NCBI GenBank assembly: GCA_963639765.1
Contig: CAVHXA010000056.1
Location: 1-12,391, forward strand
Origin: CAVHXA01 sp963639765
GTDB taxonomy: Bacteria; Bacillota; Clostridia; Oscillospirales; Oscillospiraceae
Reading direction: 5' to 3'
DNA: 12,391 bases
Shown: positions 1 to 6,921 of the stretch, piece after piece
How positions within the stretch are numbered: position 1 is the stretch's first letter
How the letters are laid out: each line of letters starts with the position of its first letter
Made by a program: the position numbers and the translations under genes
Notes under the pieces: model-generated
Database searches by the model: none
What the model saw: the letters and a program-made list of their open reading frames with translations, nothing else
What the model was told of the DNA's origin: nothing

Positions 1-1
1 G

Positions 2-280
2 ACACGAAGAACATACACACCGGAGTACAAGGCCAAGCTGGTCATTGAGGTGCTGAAAGGGGAGAAGGAACTGAATACCATTGCAGCAGAGAACGGCATT
101 AGCCCCAATATGCTGCGGAACTGGAAGGCAGAGTTTATGGAGAACGCCAGCCGTGCCTTTGACGGCAGCCGTCAGGCAAAGGATAAACCGCCCCTTAAGG
201 GCCTGCCACGAGTCGGCAATGCAGTTGGCCGAATCGTTCAAGGCTCCTTGAGGGACGTTGTCCGTATCACGCCCTTCTAG
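2..280 (+). pseudogene. IS3-type transposase OrfA fragment, 3' end broken
   Basis: The frame is open from base 2 and reads as the N-terminal part of an IS3-family OrfA. It begins RRTYTPEYKAKLVIEVLKG, followed by a helix-turn-helix-like stretch (NTIAAENGISPNMLRNWKAEF) typical of the DNA-binding half of these transposases. The true start lies at or before the left edge. Similarity ends near base 184 (SRQAKD). The remaining 32 or so codons to the stop at 278-280 do not look like OrfA, which should continue into a coiled-coil leading to OrfB. No OrfB follows. I read this as a dead transposase remnant cut by a second repeat or rearrangement. The family call rests on motif recognition only. Confidence 0.7.
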
Positions 281-320
281 GGCTTATTCAAACCACCGGC
301 TTAGCCGGTGGTTTTGACTC
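185..320. repeat. Non-coding scar or element end with two hairpins
   Basis: This stretch fuses in frame to the OrfA fragment but looks non-coding. It ends in two back-to-back stem-loops: a 5-bp stem (271-275 with 279-283) and a perfect 11-bp stem with a TTA loop (290-300 with 304-314) followed by a short T run. Such a strong subterminal hairpin is found at ends of IS200/IS605-type elements and their MITE-like derivatives, but it could equally act as a terminator for transcription arriving from the left. No transposase gene of that family is present here. The element identity is inference. Confidence 0.4.
290..315 (+). terminator. Perfect 11-bp hairpin, possible terminator upstream of the kinase
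   Basis: An 11-bp perfect stem (290-300 paired with 304-314), a three-base loop and four Ts at 312-315, of which the first three belong to the stem. The tail is short for an intrinsic terminator, so it may work weakly. It sits about 30 bases upstream of the kinase promoter and would insulate the regulatory unit. The alternative is a transposable-element end. Confidence 0.45.
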
Positions 321-342
321 TTCGCAGCTGCTATTGAAAATC

Positions 343-371
343 TTGCAGAAAATGCAAAATCCAGCTATACT
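343..371 (+). promoter_or_regulatory. Sigma-A-type promoter for the two-component genes
   Basis: TTGCAG (343-348), a 17-base spacer and TATACT (366-371). The -10 matches the consensus at five of six positions and the -35 at three of six. Transcription would start near 378, leaving a leader of about 30 nt before the kinase start at 409. No LytTR-type direct repeat was seen upstream, so autoregulation through the same site is not supported. Confidence 0.5.
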
Positions 372-408
372 AAATACAGAAAATTTTGTAAAGTGTGAGG
401 AAAAGCAG

Positions 409-1794
409 ATGCTTGCATTCATTTCAGACTACATCATAAAGCGCATTTATGGCATGGGGTATCTTCTGACAGCGTTGATATATCTGCTGTCCTGTGTACT
501 GCTGTTCCGGGTGCATAAAAAGCAATCACGGAGCATTTTACGCAGTATTCGGGACTTTGTATTGTTGCTGGCAGCATGGCTTGTGCTGTGCAGCATCTTT
601 TACAGCTTTTGTCCCAATAGTACATGGCTTACATTGGTGGTACAGTTTGCACTGTTGATGGTATACGGACAGCTGGTTGAGCATCCGGACGCTGCTGAGC
701 GGCTGGTGCAACAAGTGACTTTTTTTAGCTGTTTTATCCTGACGCTGCGCATCTCAGAGGGAATCGGTAATTATACCGACAAGCTAGGCTGGAAATACTA
801 CGATGTCTCCATGACAGACGCAGTTATGCTAATGTCTATGCTGGGAGCGGTGTGGTATCTGCGGCGATTCCGGGCAGGGGAGGCGCAGATGCTGCCCCGT
901 CTGTACCCGCTGCTGATGACGGCAATCTGTGCACTGGCGGTATCCACACAGCTATATAGTATGATGAAGGTAAACCCCGCCGAGTTAAATGACGCTGCAG
1001 TACGCGGCTATAACCTATTTCTTGCGGTCAGCTTTCTGATCATCATCCTGCTGGGCTATTATCTCTATTATGCGATTGGCCGTGAACATACGGAAAAAAT
1101 TATGCTGCTGGCGCAGCAGCGCAAGCAGGAACTGGATGAGGAAAACATGGTTGCGGCGCGGCAGACTTACGAGGCAATGCGTGAGGTGCGCCATGAGATC
1201 AAGAATCATACCGCATATATGAAAACGCTGTTGGACGCAGCAGACTACGATGGTTTGCGCCGCTACTTTGAAAGCTGTCAGGCGAAGACGTCTGAGCTGG
1301 TACACTATGTGAGCAGCGGTAATCGAATGGTGGATGCGGTTGTCAACAACTATATCTCCCGTGCAAAGCTGTATGATGTCCAGATTAAAACGATTCTGGC
1401 GGTACCAACACAGATGCCGTATCAGGATGCGGACCTTTGCAGCCTGTTGTCCAATCTGCTGGACAATGCGCTGGAAGCCTGCGTGGACAGTGATGCAGAG
1501 TCGAAAACCATTACACTCAGTATCCGGCCGCAGATGGATTACTATATGATTCGCGTGGAAAACCCTGTGGATGTTCGTGAAATTTCACCGAAGAATCGTC
1601 TGACGTTGAAAACAACCAAAGAAATGCCGGAACTGCACGGTTACGGTACCCGTATCATTCGCCGTATTGCGGAAAATTATGGAGGAACCGTAAAATTTTC
1701 GATTGAAGATGAAACATTCATTGCAGATGTAATGCTGCAGAATCAGCAGGAAGGAGGAATGACCTATGGAGAAGCTGCACATTGCAGTGTGTGA
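409..1794 (+). CDS. AgrC-like sensor histidine kinase (GHKL ATPase)
   Basis: Integral-membrane sensor kinase that should autophosphorylate on His and pass phosphate to the adjacent LytTR regulator. The N-terminal 225 or so residues form about seven hydrophobic helices. A short coiled linker follows, then an H-box (VRHEIKNH, phospho-His about H262), an N-box (LLDNALEA, N353) and a G-box (HGYGTRII, about G411). This is the compact HPK10/AgrC type, lacking a classical HisKA domain. I chose ATG 409 because GAGG at 397-400 sits 8 bases upstream. An in-frame TTG at 334 would overlap the promoter. The 3' end overlaps the regulator gene by 29 bp, implying translational coupling. No AgrB or AgrD gene is adjacent, so the signal need not be a cyclic peptide. 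The ligand is unknown. Confidence 0.9.
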   Translation: MLAFISDYIIKRIYGMGYLLTALIYLLSCVLLFRVHKKQSRSILRSIRDFVLLLAAWLVLCSIFYSFCPNSTWLTLVVQFALLMVYGQLVEHPDAAERLVQQVTFFSCFILTLRISEGIGNYTDKLGWKYYDVSMTDAVMLMSMLGAVWYLRRFRAGEAQMLPRLYPLLMTAICALAVSTQLYSMMKVNPAELNDAAVRGYNLFLAVSFLIIILLGYYLYYAIGREHTEKIMLLAQQRKQELDEENMVAARQTYEAMREVRHEIKNHTAYMKTLLDAADYDGLRRYFESCQAKTSELVHYVSSGNRMVDAVVNNYISRAKLYDVQIKTILAVPTQMPYQDADLCSLLSNLLDNALEACVDSDAESKTITLSIRPQMDYYMIRVENPVDVREISPKNRLTLKTTKEMPELHGYGTRIIRRIAENYGGTVKFSIEDETFIADVMLQNQQEGGMTYGEAAHCSV

Positions 1795-2506
1795 CGATGA
1801 TATTACGGCACGCGATATGATCGCCAGTTCGCTGAAGGGTGTGTTTGCACAGCACGGCATAGAAGCGGAACTGGAGGTTTACGGTTCGGCAGATGCATTG
1901 GGGGCTGATTTGAGCAGCAAGGTGTTTGACCTGTTGCTGCTGGATATTGATATGCCAGGTACAGACGGGATCACATTTGCAGAGCATCTTCGGGCAGAGC
2001 ATAACAACATTGAAATCATTTATATTTCAAATCGGGAAGACCGCGTGTTCGATTCCCTGCGCTCTATGCCAAGAGGGTTTATCCGCAAGAGCCGGTTTCT
2101 GCAGGACACAGCGGAGATCGTGAATCTTTATCTAAAAAATCGTGCAGAACAGAGAAGGCATCCCAAGTTGGTGTTGCATACCCAGAACGGCATGGAGTCT
2201 GTTCAGATGGATCAGATTATCTATATAGAGGGTGTGGGCAAATATCAGGATATTGTAGTGAAGGACAATACTGCACCCATTCAAGTGCGTCGAAGTATGC
2301 AGGAATTGGAAAATGAGCTGACGCGTTATGGTTTTTTGCGCGTACACAAAGGATATTTGGTCAACTACCGCTTTATACGCCGCATTGATGAGGCAGACCT
2401 CCTACTTACCACCAGCCAGACACTGCCGATTGCACGGCGCAAGCTGGGTGAGATCAAGGAGCTCTTCCTGACCCTGATGCAGAGCGAAGATAATATGTTG
2501 TTCTGA
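1766..2506 (+). CDS. LytTR-family response regulator
   Basis: DNA-binding response regulator of the AgrA/VirR/LytR class, 246 aa. The receiver domain (about 1-125) shows the acidic pair D10/D11, phospho-acceptor D60 in LLLLDIDMPGTDG, S88 in the conserved Ser/Thr position and K108. The C-terminal LytTR domain (about 134-238) contains IIYIEGVGKY, the FLRVHKGYLVN motif and a basic end, and should bind direct repeats. ATG 1766 is preceded by AAGGAGGA (1751-1758) inside the kinase gene at a spacing of 7, so both genes are co-translated. A terminator follows the stop. Phased repeats matching the LytTR consensus begin only 55 bp downstream and make the next operon its likely target. Confidence 0.95.
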   Translation: MEKLHIAVCDDDITARDMIASSLKGVFAQHGIEAELEVYGSADALGADLSSKVFDLLLLDIDMPGTDGITFAEHLRAEHNNIEIIYISNREDRVFDSLRSMPRGFIRKSRFLQDTAEIVNLYLKNRAEQRRHPKLVLHTQNGMESVQMDQIIYIEGVGKYQDIVVKDNTAPIQVRRSMQELENELTRYGFLRVHKGYLVNYRFIRRIDEADLLLTTSQTLPIARRKLGEIKELFLTLMQSEDNMLF

Positions 2507-2522
2507 AAACGGAACATGATTT

Positions 2523-2559
2523 ATCCCCTTACAGAGTGTTTCTGCGAGGGGATTTTTTT
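2523..2559 (+). terminator. Intrinsic terminator after the response regulator
   Basis: A 7-bp outer stem (2523-2529 with 2547-2553), an inner short pairing around a TGT loop, and a run of seven Ts (2553-2559). It starts 17 bases after the regulator stop and separates the regulatory unit from the glycosidase operon, so the downstream genes need their own promoter. Confidence 0.85.
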
Positions 2560-2561
2560 GC

Positions 2562-2637
2562 GCCGTTTGTTCCGATTTCGCCGCCGTTTGTTCCGGCAGA
2601 TATAAAATTTGTGCCGCAAGCAGTGCCTGTTGTTCCG
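2562..2637 (+). promoter_or_regulatory. Phased direct repeats, probable LytTR operator
   Basis: Two identical 13-mers, GCCGTTTGTTCCG, lie at 2562-2574 and 2583-2595. A degenerate copy (8 of 13 identical) is at 2604-2616 and another (11 of 13) at 2625-2637. All starts are in a strict 21-bp register, so all copies face the same side of the helix. The first nine bases, GCCGTTTGT, fit the published LytTR half-site pattern [TA][AC][CA]GTTN[AG][TG] at all but the first position, and the gap between nine-mers is 12 bp, as known for this family. The array ends 6 bases before the -35 hexamer, a position suited to activation. Binding by the adjacent regulator is inference. Confidence 0.75.
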
Positions 2638-2643
2638 CTTTTA

Positions 2644-2672
2644 TTGCAGTGTACGTCAAAATTATATATAAA
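2644..2672 (+). promoter_or_regulatory. Promoter of the glycosidase operon
   Basis: TTGCAG (2644-2649), a 17-base spacer and TATAAA (2667-2672). The region is AT-rich and overlapping TATATA hexamers make the exact -10 uncertain. Transcription would begin near 2679. The weak -35, identical to the one before the kinase gene, and the repeat array just upstream suggest that an activator is needed. Confidence 0.55.
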
Positions 2673-2709
2673 ACAAGCATAAGAGTGATTTGTACAGCGG
2701 AAAATAAAC

Positions 2710-2724
2710 TGTGCAAATTGCACA
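2710..2724. repeat. Inverted repeat in the leader of the glycosidase operon
   Basis: TGTGCAAATTGCACA: 7-bp arms around one central base, about 30 nt downstream of the predicted transcription start and 37 nt before the GH3 start codon. It could be a repressor operator (roadblock position) or a small RNA hairpin, though the loop is too tight to fold fully. With AT-rich arms this short, chance is possible. Confidence 0.35.
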
Positions 2725-2761
2725 CAACACGAAACAGAGGAAAAGAAACAGGAGGTACACT

Positions 2762-5700
2762 ATGAAAATCTCTCGTCGTACATTTCTCAAGGCAAGCGGC
2801 GTGACAGCCGGTGTTCTGGCATCCGGCATTGCACCAGTGGCATTTGCAGATGGCGACACCAGTTCGGCTCAGCAGACGTTCTCGGCAGATGAATGCTATG
2901 AAGAAGGCTATAACATCTGCGTTAATGTGGAGTCGGAAGGCGCTGTTCTGCTGAAGAACAAGGATAATTGCCTGCCTCTGGCAGAGGGAACCAAGGTCAC
3001 CGTTCTGGGTGCTATGTCCTACAACTATGTGGAAGGCGGCACCGGCTCCGCCGGCGGCAAGGATGATGAGAACACTGTTTTGATGAGCGATGCCTTCATT
3101 GAGGCCGGCATGGATGTGAACAGCGCAGCATGGGACTGGCTGGCACAGCAGTGCGGCGGCAAGCGCGGCGATGACAGCTCGGATCCTGCAGGTGTGGGTT
3201 GGACCAGCTATACCGGCATTCATGAGTTTGCTTCCAGCGTCTACGCTGGTGCCAAGAGCACCATCTGTGCAGATGGCTACACCGATTACGCCATCGTCAC
3301 CTTCAGCCGCAGCGGTGCAGAGGGTGCATCTCCTTCCATGGATTACGATGGAAACGGTGATACGCTGACCGGCAGCACTTATCTGGAACTGAACGATGAT
3401 GAGAAAGCACTGCTGGCTTTCTGCAAGGAAAACTTTACCCACACCATTGTGCTGGTCAACTCTGCTGTGGCCATGGAATTGGGCTTTATTGATTCCGAAG
3501 AATATAACGTGGATGCCTGCCTGTGGATCGGTCATCCGGGCGAGGCTGGTGTCGTGGGTGTCGGTACACTGCTCACCGGACGCAACAATCCTTCTGGTCG
3601 TCTGGTGGATACCTACGCCTACGATATGACCACCAACCCTACCTATTACAACACGGATGATAACAAGTATACCTGCGGGCAGACCTTCTATCAGTACGAA
3701 GAGGGCATCTACGTCGGTTACCGTTACTACGAAACCGCTGACAGCGTGGGCTACTTTGACTCGGATGATTTCAAAGCGCTGACCTTCAAAAATGGCAGTG
3801 TTTCCGGCTACGATCAGGTCGTGCAGTTCCCGTTCGGCTATGGCATGAGCTATACCACTTTCACGGAAGAAATCACCGAGAGCGATGTCAAGCTGGAAGC
3901 ACACGGTACCAACACCGTTACGGTCAAGGTCACCAACACCGGCGATGTGGCCGGTAAGAATGTTGTAGAGCTGTACATGGAGGCTCCGTATCAGACAGAT
4001 ACCGACAGCTTTGGCATCAAAGGTGTTGGCTTGGAAAAATCCAAGGTCGTGCTGATCGGCTTTGCAAAGACGGACAAACTGGAAGCAGGTCAGGCACAGG
4101 AAGTGACCATCAGCTTTGACACCGACGCACTGGCAAGCTTTGATAACTTTGGTCAGGGATGCTACGTTCTGGAAAGCGGCGAGTACAAGTTTAATGTCCA
4201 AAAGGATGCGCACCAGTGGGGTGATGCCGACAGCGGTCATGCACCCAGCGCACAGCTGGCGGTCACCCTGGACGAGTCTATCATTTACGACGATGCCGGT
4301 GCCGGTGCCCGCAGCTCTGATAAGGTCGCAGCCCGGAATGCACTGGACGATGTGACTGCAGGTGATGGCTGCATGCTGGATGGATATCTGTCCCGCAACG
4401 ACATTGCCGGCGGTATGAAGAGCATCATGCAGCATCAGTCCGATGAGGAAGCAAATGAGGTGCTGGACAGCGGCATTGAAACCTGTCTGAACCTGAGCGG
4501 TACGGATAGCTACGATTACACCTATCAGACCTACATTGGCGGTGTCAAGACCACCAAAACAAGCACCATCTATGCCAAGGGCAATAACATGATGCCGTTC
4601 TCCGCTGCAACGCCGGACGGCATCGATGCAGCTGGTATGGACTTCCCGCTGTGGGATCAGACGTATTATGTCGTTGAGGGCGAGACCGATGGTGACCTGC
4701 CGAAGGTCGTAGAAACCGAGCCCACCAGCGGCAGCTACCACAAGCTGTGCTGCACCGATATGACCAACGTGCCTATCGATACCGATGCAGGTCTTGCGAT
4801 CTGGGACATGTTGGCAGAGGAAACCTCAATTTCCGAGGCAATTGAAATTCAGGGTAATTCCGGCTGGAATGTCAGCGCTGTGAGCAGCGTGGGTAAGGCT
4901 GCACAGAAGTGCCAGGACGGCCCCGGCGAGGCAGCCAACGGTTCCTTTGCAGGCAACACCTGGTTCCCCTGCGCCGTCAGCATTGCTGCTACCTGGAACA
5001 CCAAGCTGGCCCGCAGCGAAGGCGTAGCCTATGGTCATCAGGCCATTCTGGCAGGTGTCGGCGGCGCATACGCTCCGGCTATGAACCTGCACCGTTCTCC
5101 GTTTGGCGGCCGTAACTTCGAGTACTATTCCGAGGATGGCTTCATCTCCGGTCGTATCGGCGGCAATGCGGCAGCAGGCATCCAGTCCACGGGTGTCAAT
5201 GTCTTTATCAAGCACTGCTCGCTGAACGATGGCGATACAAACCGCGGCGGCAACACCACTTGGGCAAACGAGCAGGCTATCCGCGAGCTGTACATGGTGC
5301 CTTACGAGATCAGCTGCAAGGAGTATGCAGCCAACGGCATCATGGGCAGTCTGAACCGCATCGGTATGAGCTGGTTCCACTACGGCATGTACAAGACCAT
5401 GATGCGTGATGAGTGGGGCTGGCAGGGCTACCTGATCACCGATGGTGACGGCTCCGACGGCGATACTTATAACAGCCCGCAGGCGATGCTTTGCATTGAG
5501 GGCTCTATTCTGAACCGTGGCTGCTACATCAATGCGGCTGCTACCGAGGCTGCTTACGGCGATGCTACGCAGTACGCTTACGCACAGCAGTGTCTGCACA
5601 ACGTTATGCGTTACTGCCTGTTCCAGTACTGTGGAACTAAGGGTGTGGATGAAGACGGCAACACCATCAGCAGTGTTGTTACAGCATCCAGTTCTTCTTC

Positions 5701-5890
5701 CGGCGGTGTGCCGGTGGCAGGCATTGTGGGCGGTGTGGCTGTAGTTGCCATTGCTGCTGTAGCCGGTGTGGTCGGTGTGAACGCCAACAAGAAAAAGAAG
5801 GCACAGGCAGCTGCCGCCAAGAAGGCCGCTGCGAAAAAAGCCAAGAAAAAGACTGCTGCGACAAAGAAGTCTGACGAAGAACAGAACTGA
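2762..5890 (+). CDS. Exported, membrane-anchored GH3 glycosidase with permuted domain order
   Basis: Glycoside hydrolase family 3, 1042 aa. The start is ATG 2762 with AGGAGG at 2750-2755. The N-terminus carries a twin-arginine-like signal (SRRTFLKAS) with possible cleavage after AFA near residue 28. The domain order is reversed from typical GH3: the C-terminal alpha/beta domain comes first (ESEGAVLLKN at 57, FPFGYG at 356), then a fibronectin III-like domain (about 375-500), a linker, and the TIM-barrel domain last (SPFGGRNFEYYSED at 779, KH at 817-818). The likely nucleophile is D894 in ITDGDG and the acid/base E187 in SGAEG. A hydrophobic helix (about 983-1008) and a 34-residue Lys/Ala tail with 13 lysines end the protein, so the enzyme should face outward. 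Permuted GH3 enzymes are known in Ruminococcus and Butyrivibrio. Specificity (beta-glucosidase or other) cannot be read. Confidence 0.9.
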   Translation: MKISRRTFLKASGVTAGVLASGIAPVAFADGDTSSAQQTFSADECYEEGYNICVNVESEGAVLLKNKDNCLPLAEGTKVTVLGAMSYNYVEGGTGSAGGKDDENTVLMSDAFIEAGMDVNSAAWDWLAQQCGGKRGDDSSDPAGVGWTSYTGIHEFASSVYAGAKSTICADGYTDYAIVTFSRSGAEGASPSMDYDGNGDTLTGSTYLELNDDEKALLAFCKENFTHTIVLVNSAVAMELGFIDSEEYNVDACLWIGHPGEAGVVGVGTLLTGRNNPSGRLVDTYAYDMTTNPTYYNTDDNKYTCGQTFYQYEEGIYVGYRYYETADSVGYFDSDDFKALTFKNGSVSGYDQVVQFPFGYGMSYTTFTEEITESDVKLEAHGTNTVTVKVTNTGDVAGKNVVELYMEAPYQTDTDSFGIKGVGLEKSKVVLIGFAKTDKLEAGQAQEVTISFDTDALASFDNFGQGCYVLESGEYKFNVQKDAHQWGDADSGHAPSAQLAVTLDESIIYDDAGAGARSSDKVAARNALDDVTAGDGCMLDGYLSRNDIAGGMKSIMQHQSDEEANEVLDSGIETCLNLSGTDSYDYTYQTYIGGVKTTKTSTIYAKGNNMMPFSAATPDGIDAAGMDFPLWDQTYYVVEGETDGDLPKVVETEPTSGSYHKLCCTDMTNVPIDTDAGLAIWDMLAEETSISEAIEIQGNSGWNVSAVSSVGKAAQKCQDGPGEAANGSFAGNTWFPCAVSIAATWNTKLARSEGVAYGHQAILAGVGGAYAPAMNLHRSPFGGRNFEYYSEDGFISGRIGGNAAAGIQSTGVNVFIKHCSLNDGDTNRGGNTTWANEQAIRELYMVPYEISCKEYAANGIMGSLNRIGMSWFHYGMYKTMMRDEWGWQGYLITDGDGSDGDTYNSPQAMLCIEGSILNRGCYINAAATEAAYGDATQYAYAQQCLHNVMRYCLFQYCGTKGVDEDGNTISSVVTASSSSSGGVPVAGIVGGVAVVAIAAVAGVVGVNANKKKKAQAAAAKKAAAKKAKKKTAATKKSDEEQN

Positions 5891-5919
5891 GAGCAGCACC
5901 GGAAGGAGGAGCTTTTATC

Positions 5920-6897
5920 ATGAAACGCAGAGAATTTTTGACCCTGACCGGTTCTATGGCAGCAGCGGCTCTGCTGGCTGGCTGTAGTGGCAGTTCTGCC
6001 GGCAGTACATCGGCTGCAGCGTCTTCTACCAGCGCCAGTGGTGATCTGGCAGCACCTACTGACTTTACGGCGGACCCGGAAAGCGGTGAGTTCAGTTTTA
6101 CCGCCAATGATGAAAATATGGGCTACTACTTCGTGCGCGTTTTTCCTGTGCTGAACGGGGTGGAGCAGGATGCTTATGTGGCAAGTTCCAGCCGTATCAA
6201 CGGTGGTAAGACCGGTACAGTGACTGGCAGCTTTGATGCCAGCACGATTGGCTGGGGTACTTATCATATCAAGCTCATCAGCTTTGCTGCAGCGGGCACG
6301 GAAGCCAATGCACCGGATGCTGTGATCTTAACAGCAAACTACGGTGTCGGCGGCGTGCTGGAACGTCCGGAGATGCTGGTTATTACCGATGGCAGCGAGG
6401 TCCAGTTTATTGTGGATCACTATACGTTGTCTGATTACAAGGCCTATCAGTATCTGCCCACAGTAAAGTTTACGGTTTATTCAGATGCAGACTGCACCAC
6501 CGAAGTCAAGAGTGAAGAATTTGATTTGAGCACCCTGACGATGGATACGCATCCGACAGGCGCATACATCTGGGAGTACAACAACAGCGGAAATTATCCG
6601 TATGTCAACGGTTCGACCCTGTTGCCTGAGGTTACGATGAGCGATCTGGAGCCGGGCACCTACTATGCGACTTGCACGGCTGTTTCCGGCGTGACGGATA
6701 TTTCGGATTCTCAGCCCAGCGATGCAGTTGAATTTGCTGTGACGGCAGATGCTCCGGATTACAACTTTACGAATGCAACCACCAGTTTGTGGCAGGACCC
6801 GGAGGTCATGGGAATGCCCTGTGCCGTTGCCGGTGCACATGATGACAGAGTAGACTTTGGCGGAAGCCAGACGACCTCGGCTGTGCTGGAATCCTGA
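5920..6897 (+). CDS. Surface lipoprotein with fibronectin-like repeats, copy 1
   Basis: Lipoprotein of 325 aa, not assigned to a named family. The signal has a twin-arginine-like motif (KRREFL) and lipobox LLAGC, with lipidated Cys at 22, followed by a Ser/Ala/Gly/Thr-rich tether to about residue 45. Two beta-rich modules follow, the first beginning APTDFTADPESGEFSF and the second near ERPEMLVI. Both look fibronectin III-like from alternating hydrophobic and aromatic strands and GTYY-type ends. The C-terminus carries a WQDPEVMGMP motif shared with the next gene. RBS AAGGAGGA at 5903-5910. It starts 29 bp after the GH3 gene, so it is very likely co-transcribed. No catalytic motif is visible. 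A role in binding substrate or scaffolding at the cell surface is inference. Confidence 0.8.
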   Translation: MKRREFLTLTGSMAAAALLAGCSGSSAGSTSAAASSTSASGDLAAPTDFTADPESGEFSFTANDENMGYYFVRVFPVLNGVEQDAYVASSSRINGGKTGTVTGSFDASTIGWGTYHIKLISFAAAGTEANAPDAVILTANYGVGGVLERPEMLVITDGSEVQFIVDHYTLSDYKAYQYLPTVKFTVYSDADCTTEVKSEEFDLSTLTMDTHPTGAYIWEYNNSGNYPYVNGSTLLPEVTMSDLEPGTYYATCTAVSGVTDISDSQPSDAVEFAVTADAPDYNFTNATTSLWQDPEVMGMPCAVAGAHDDRVDFGGSQTTSAVLES

Positions 6898-6921
6898 GTA
6901 CGGACAGAAAAGGAACAAAAT

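Noticed and set aside
334..408. Upstream TTG start for the kinase
   Set aside because: It would place the start codon within the predicted promoter and lacks a ribosome site, while ATG 409 has GAGG at a good distance.
2499..2516. Short inverted repeat TGTTC...GAACA at the end of the regulator gene, resembling the operator core
   Set aside because: Only 5-bp arms, out of register with the 21-bp array and partly inside coding sequence; probably chance.
2562..2637. Regular repeats considered as a small CRISPR array
   Set aside because: The units are 13 bp with 8-bp gaps, too short for repeats and spacers, and they sit directly upstream of a promoter.
2711..2761. Upstream GTG start for the exported GH3
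   Set aside because: It would add a charged stretch before the signal peptide, whereas ATG 2762 has a near-perfect AGGAGG and directly begins the twin-arginine signal.
2402..4741. A 779-codon open frame on the minus strand opposite the regulator end and exported GH3
   Set aside because: It lies opposite clear GH3 and LytTR coding sequence, crosses a terminator and promoter region, has no recognisable domain and has unnatural His/Cys/Ile-rich composition. It is a by-product of codon bias.
4826..5899. A 357-codon minus-strand frame opposite the GH3 TIM-barrel domain
   Set aside because: Same reason: it is antisense to conserved catalytic motifs and no family was recognised.
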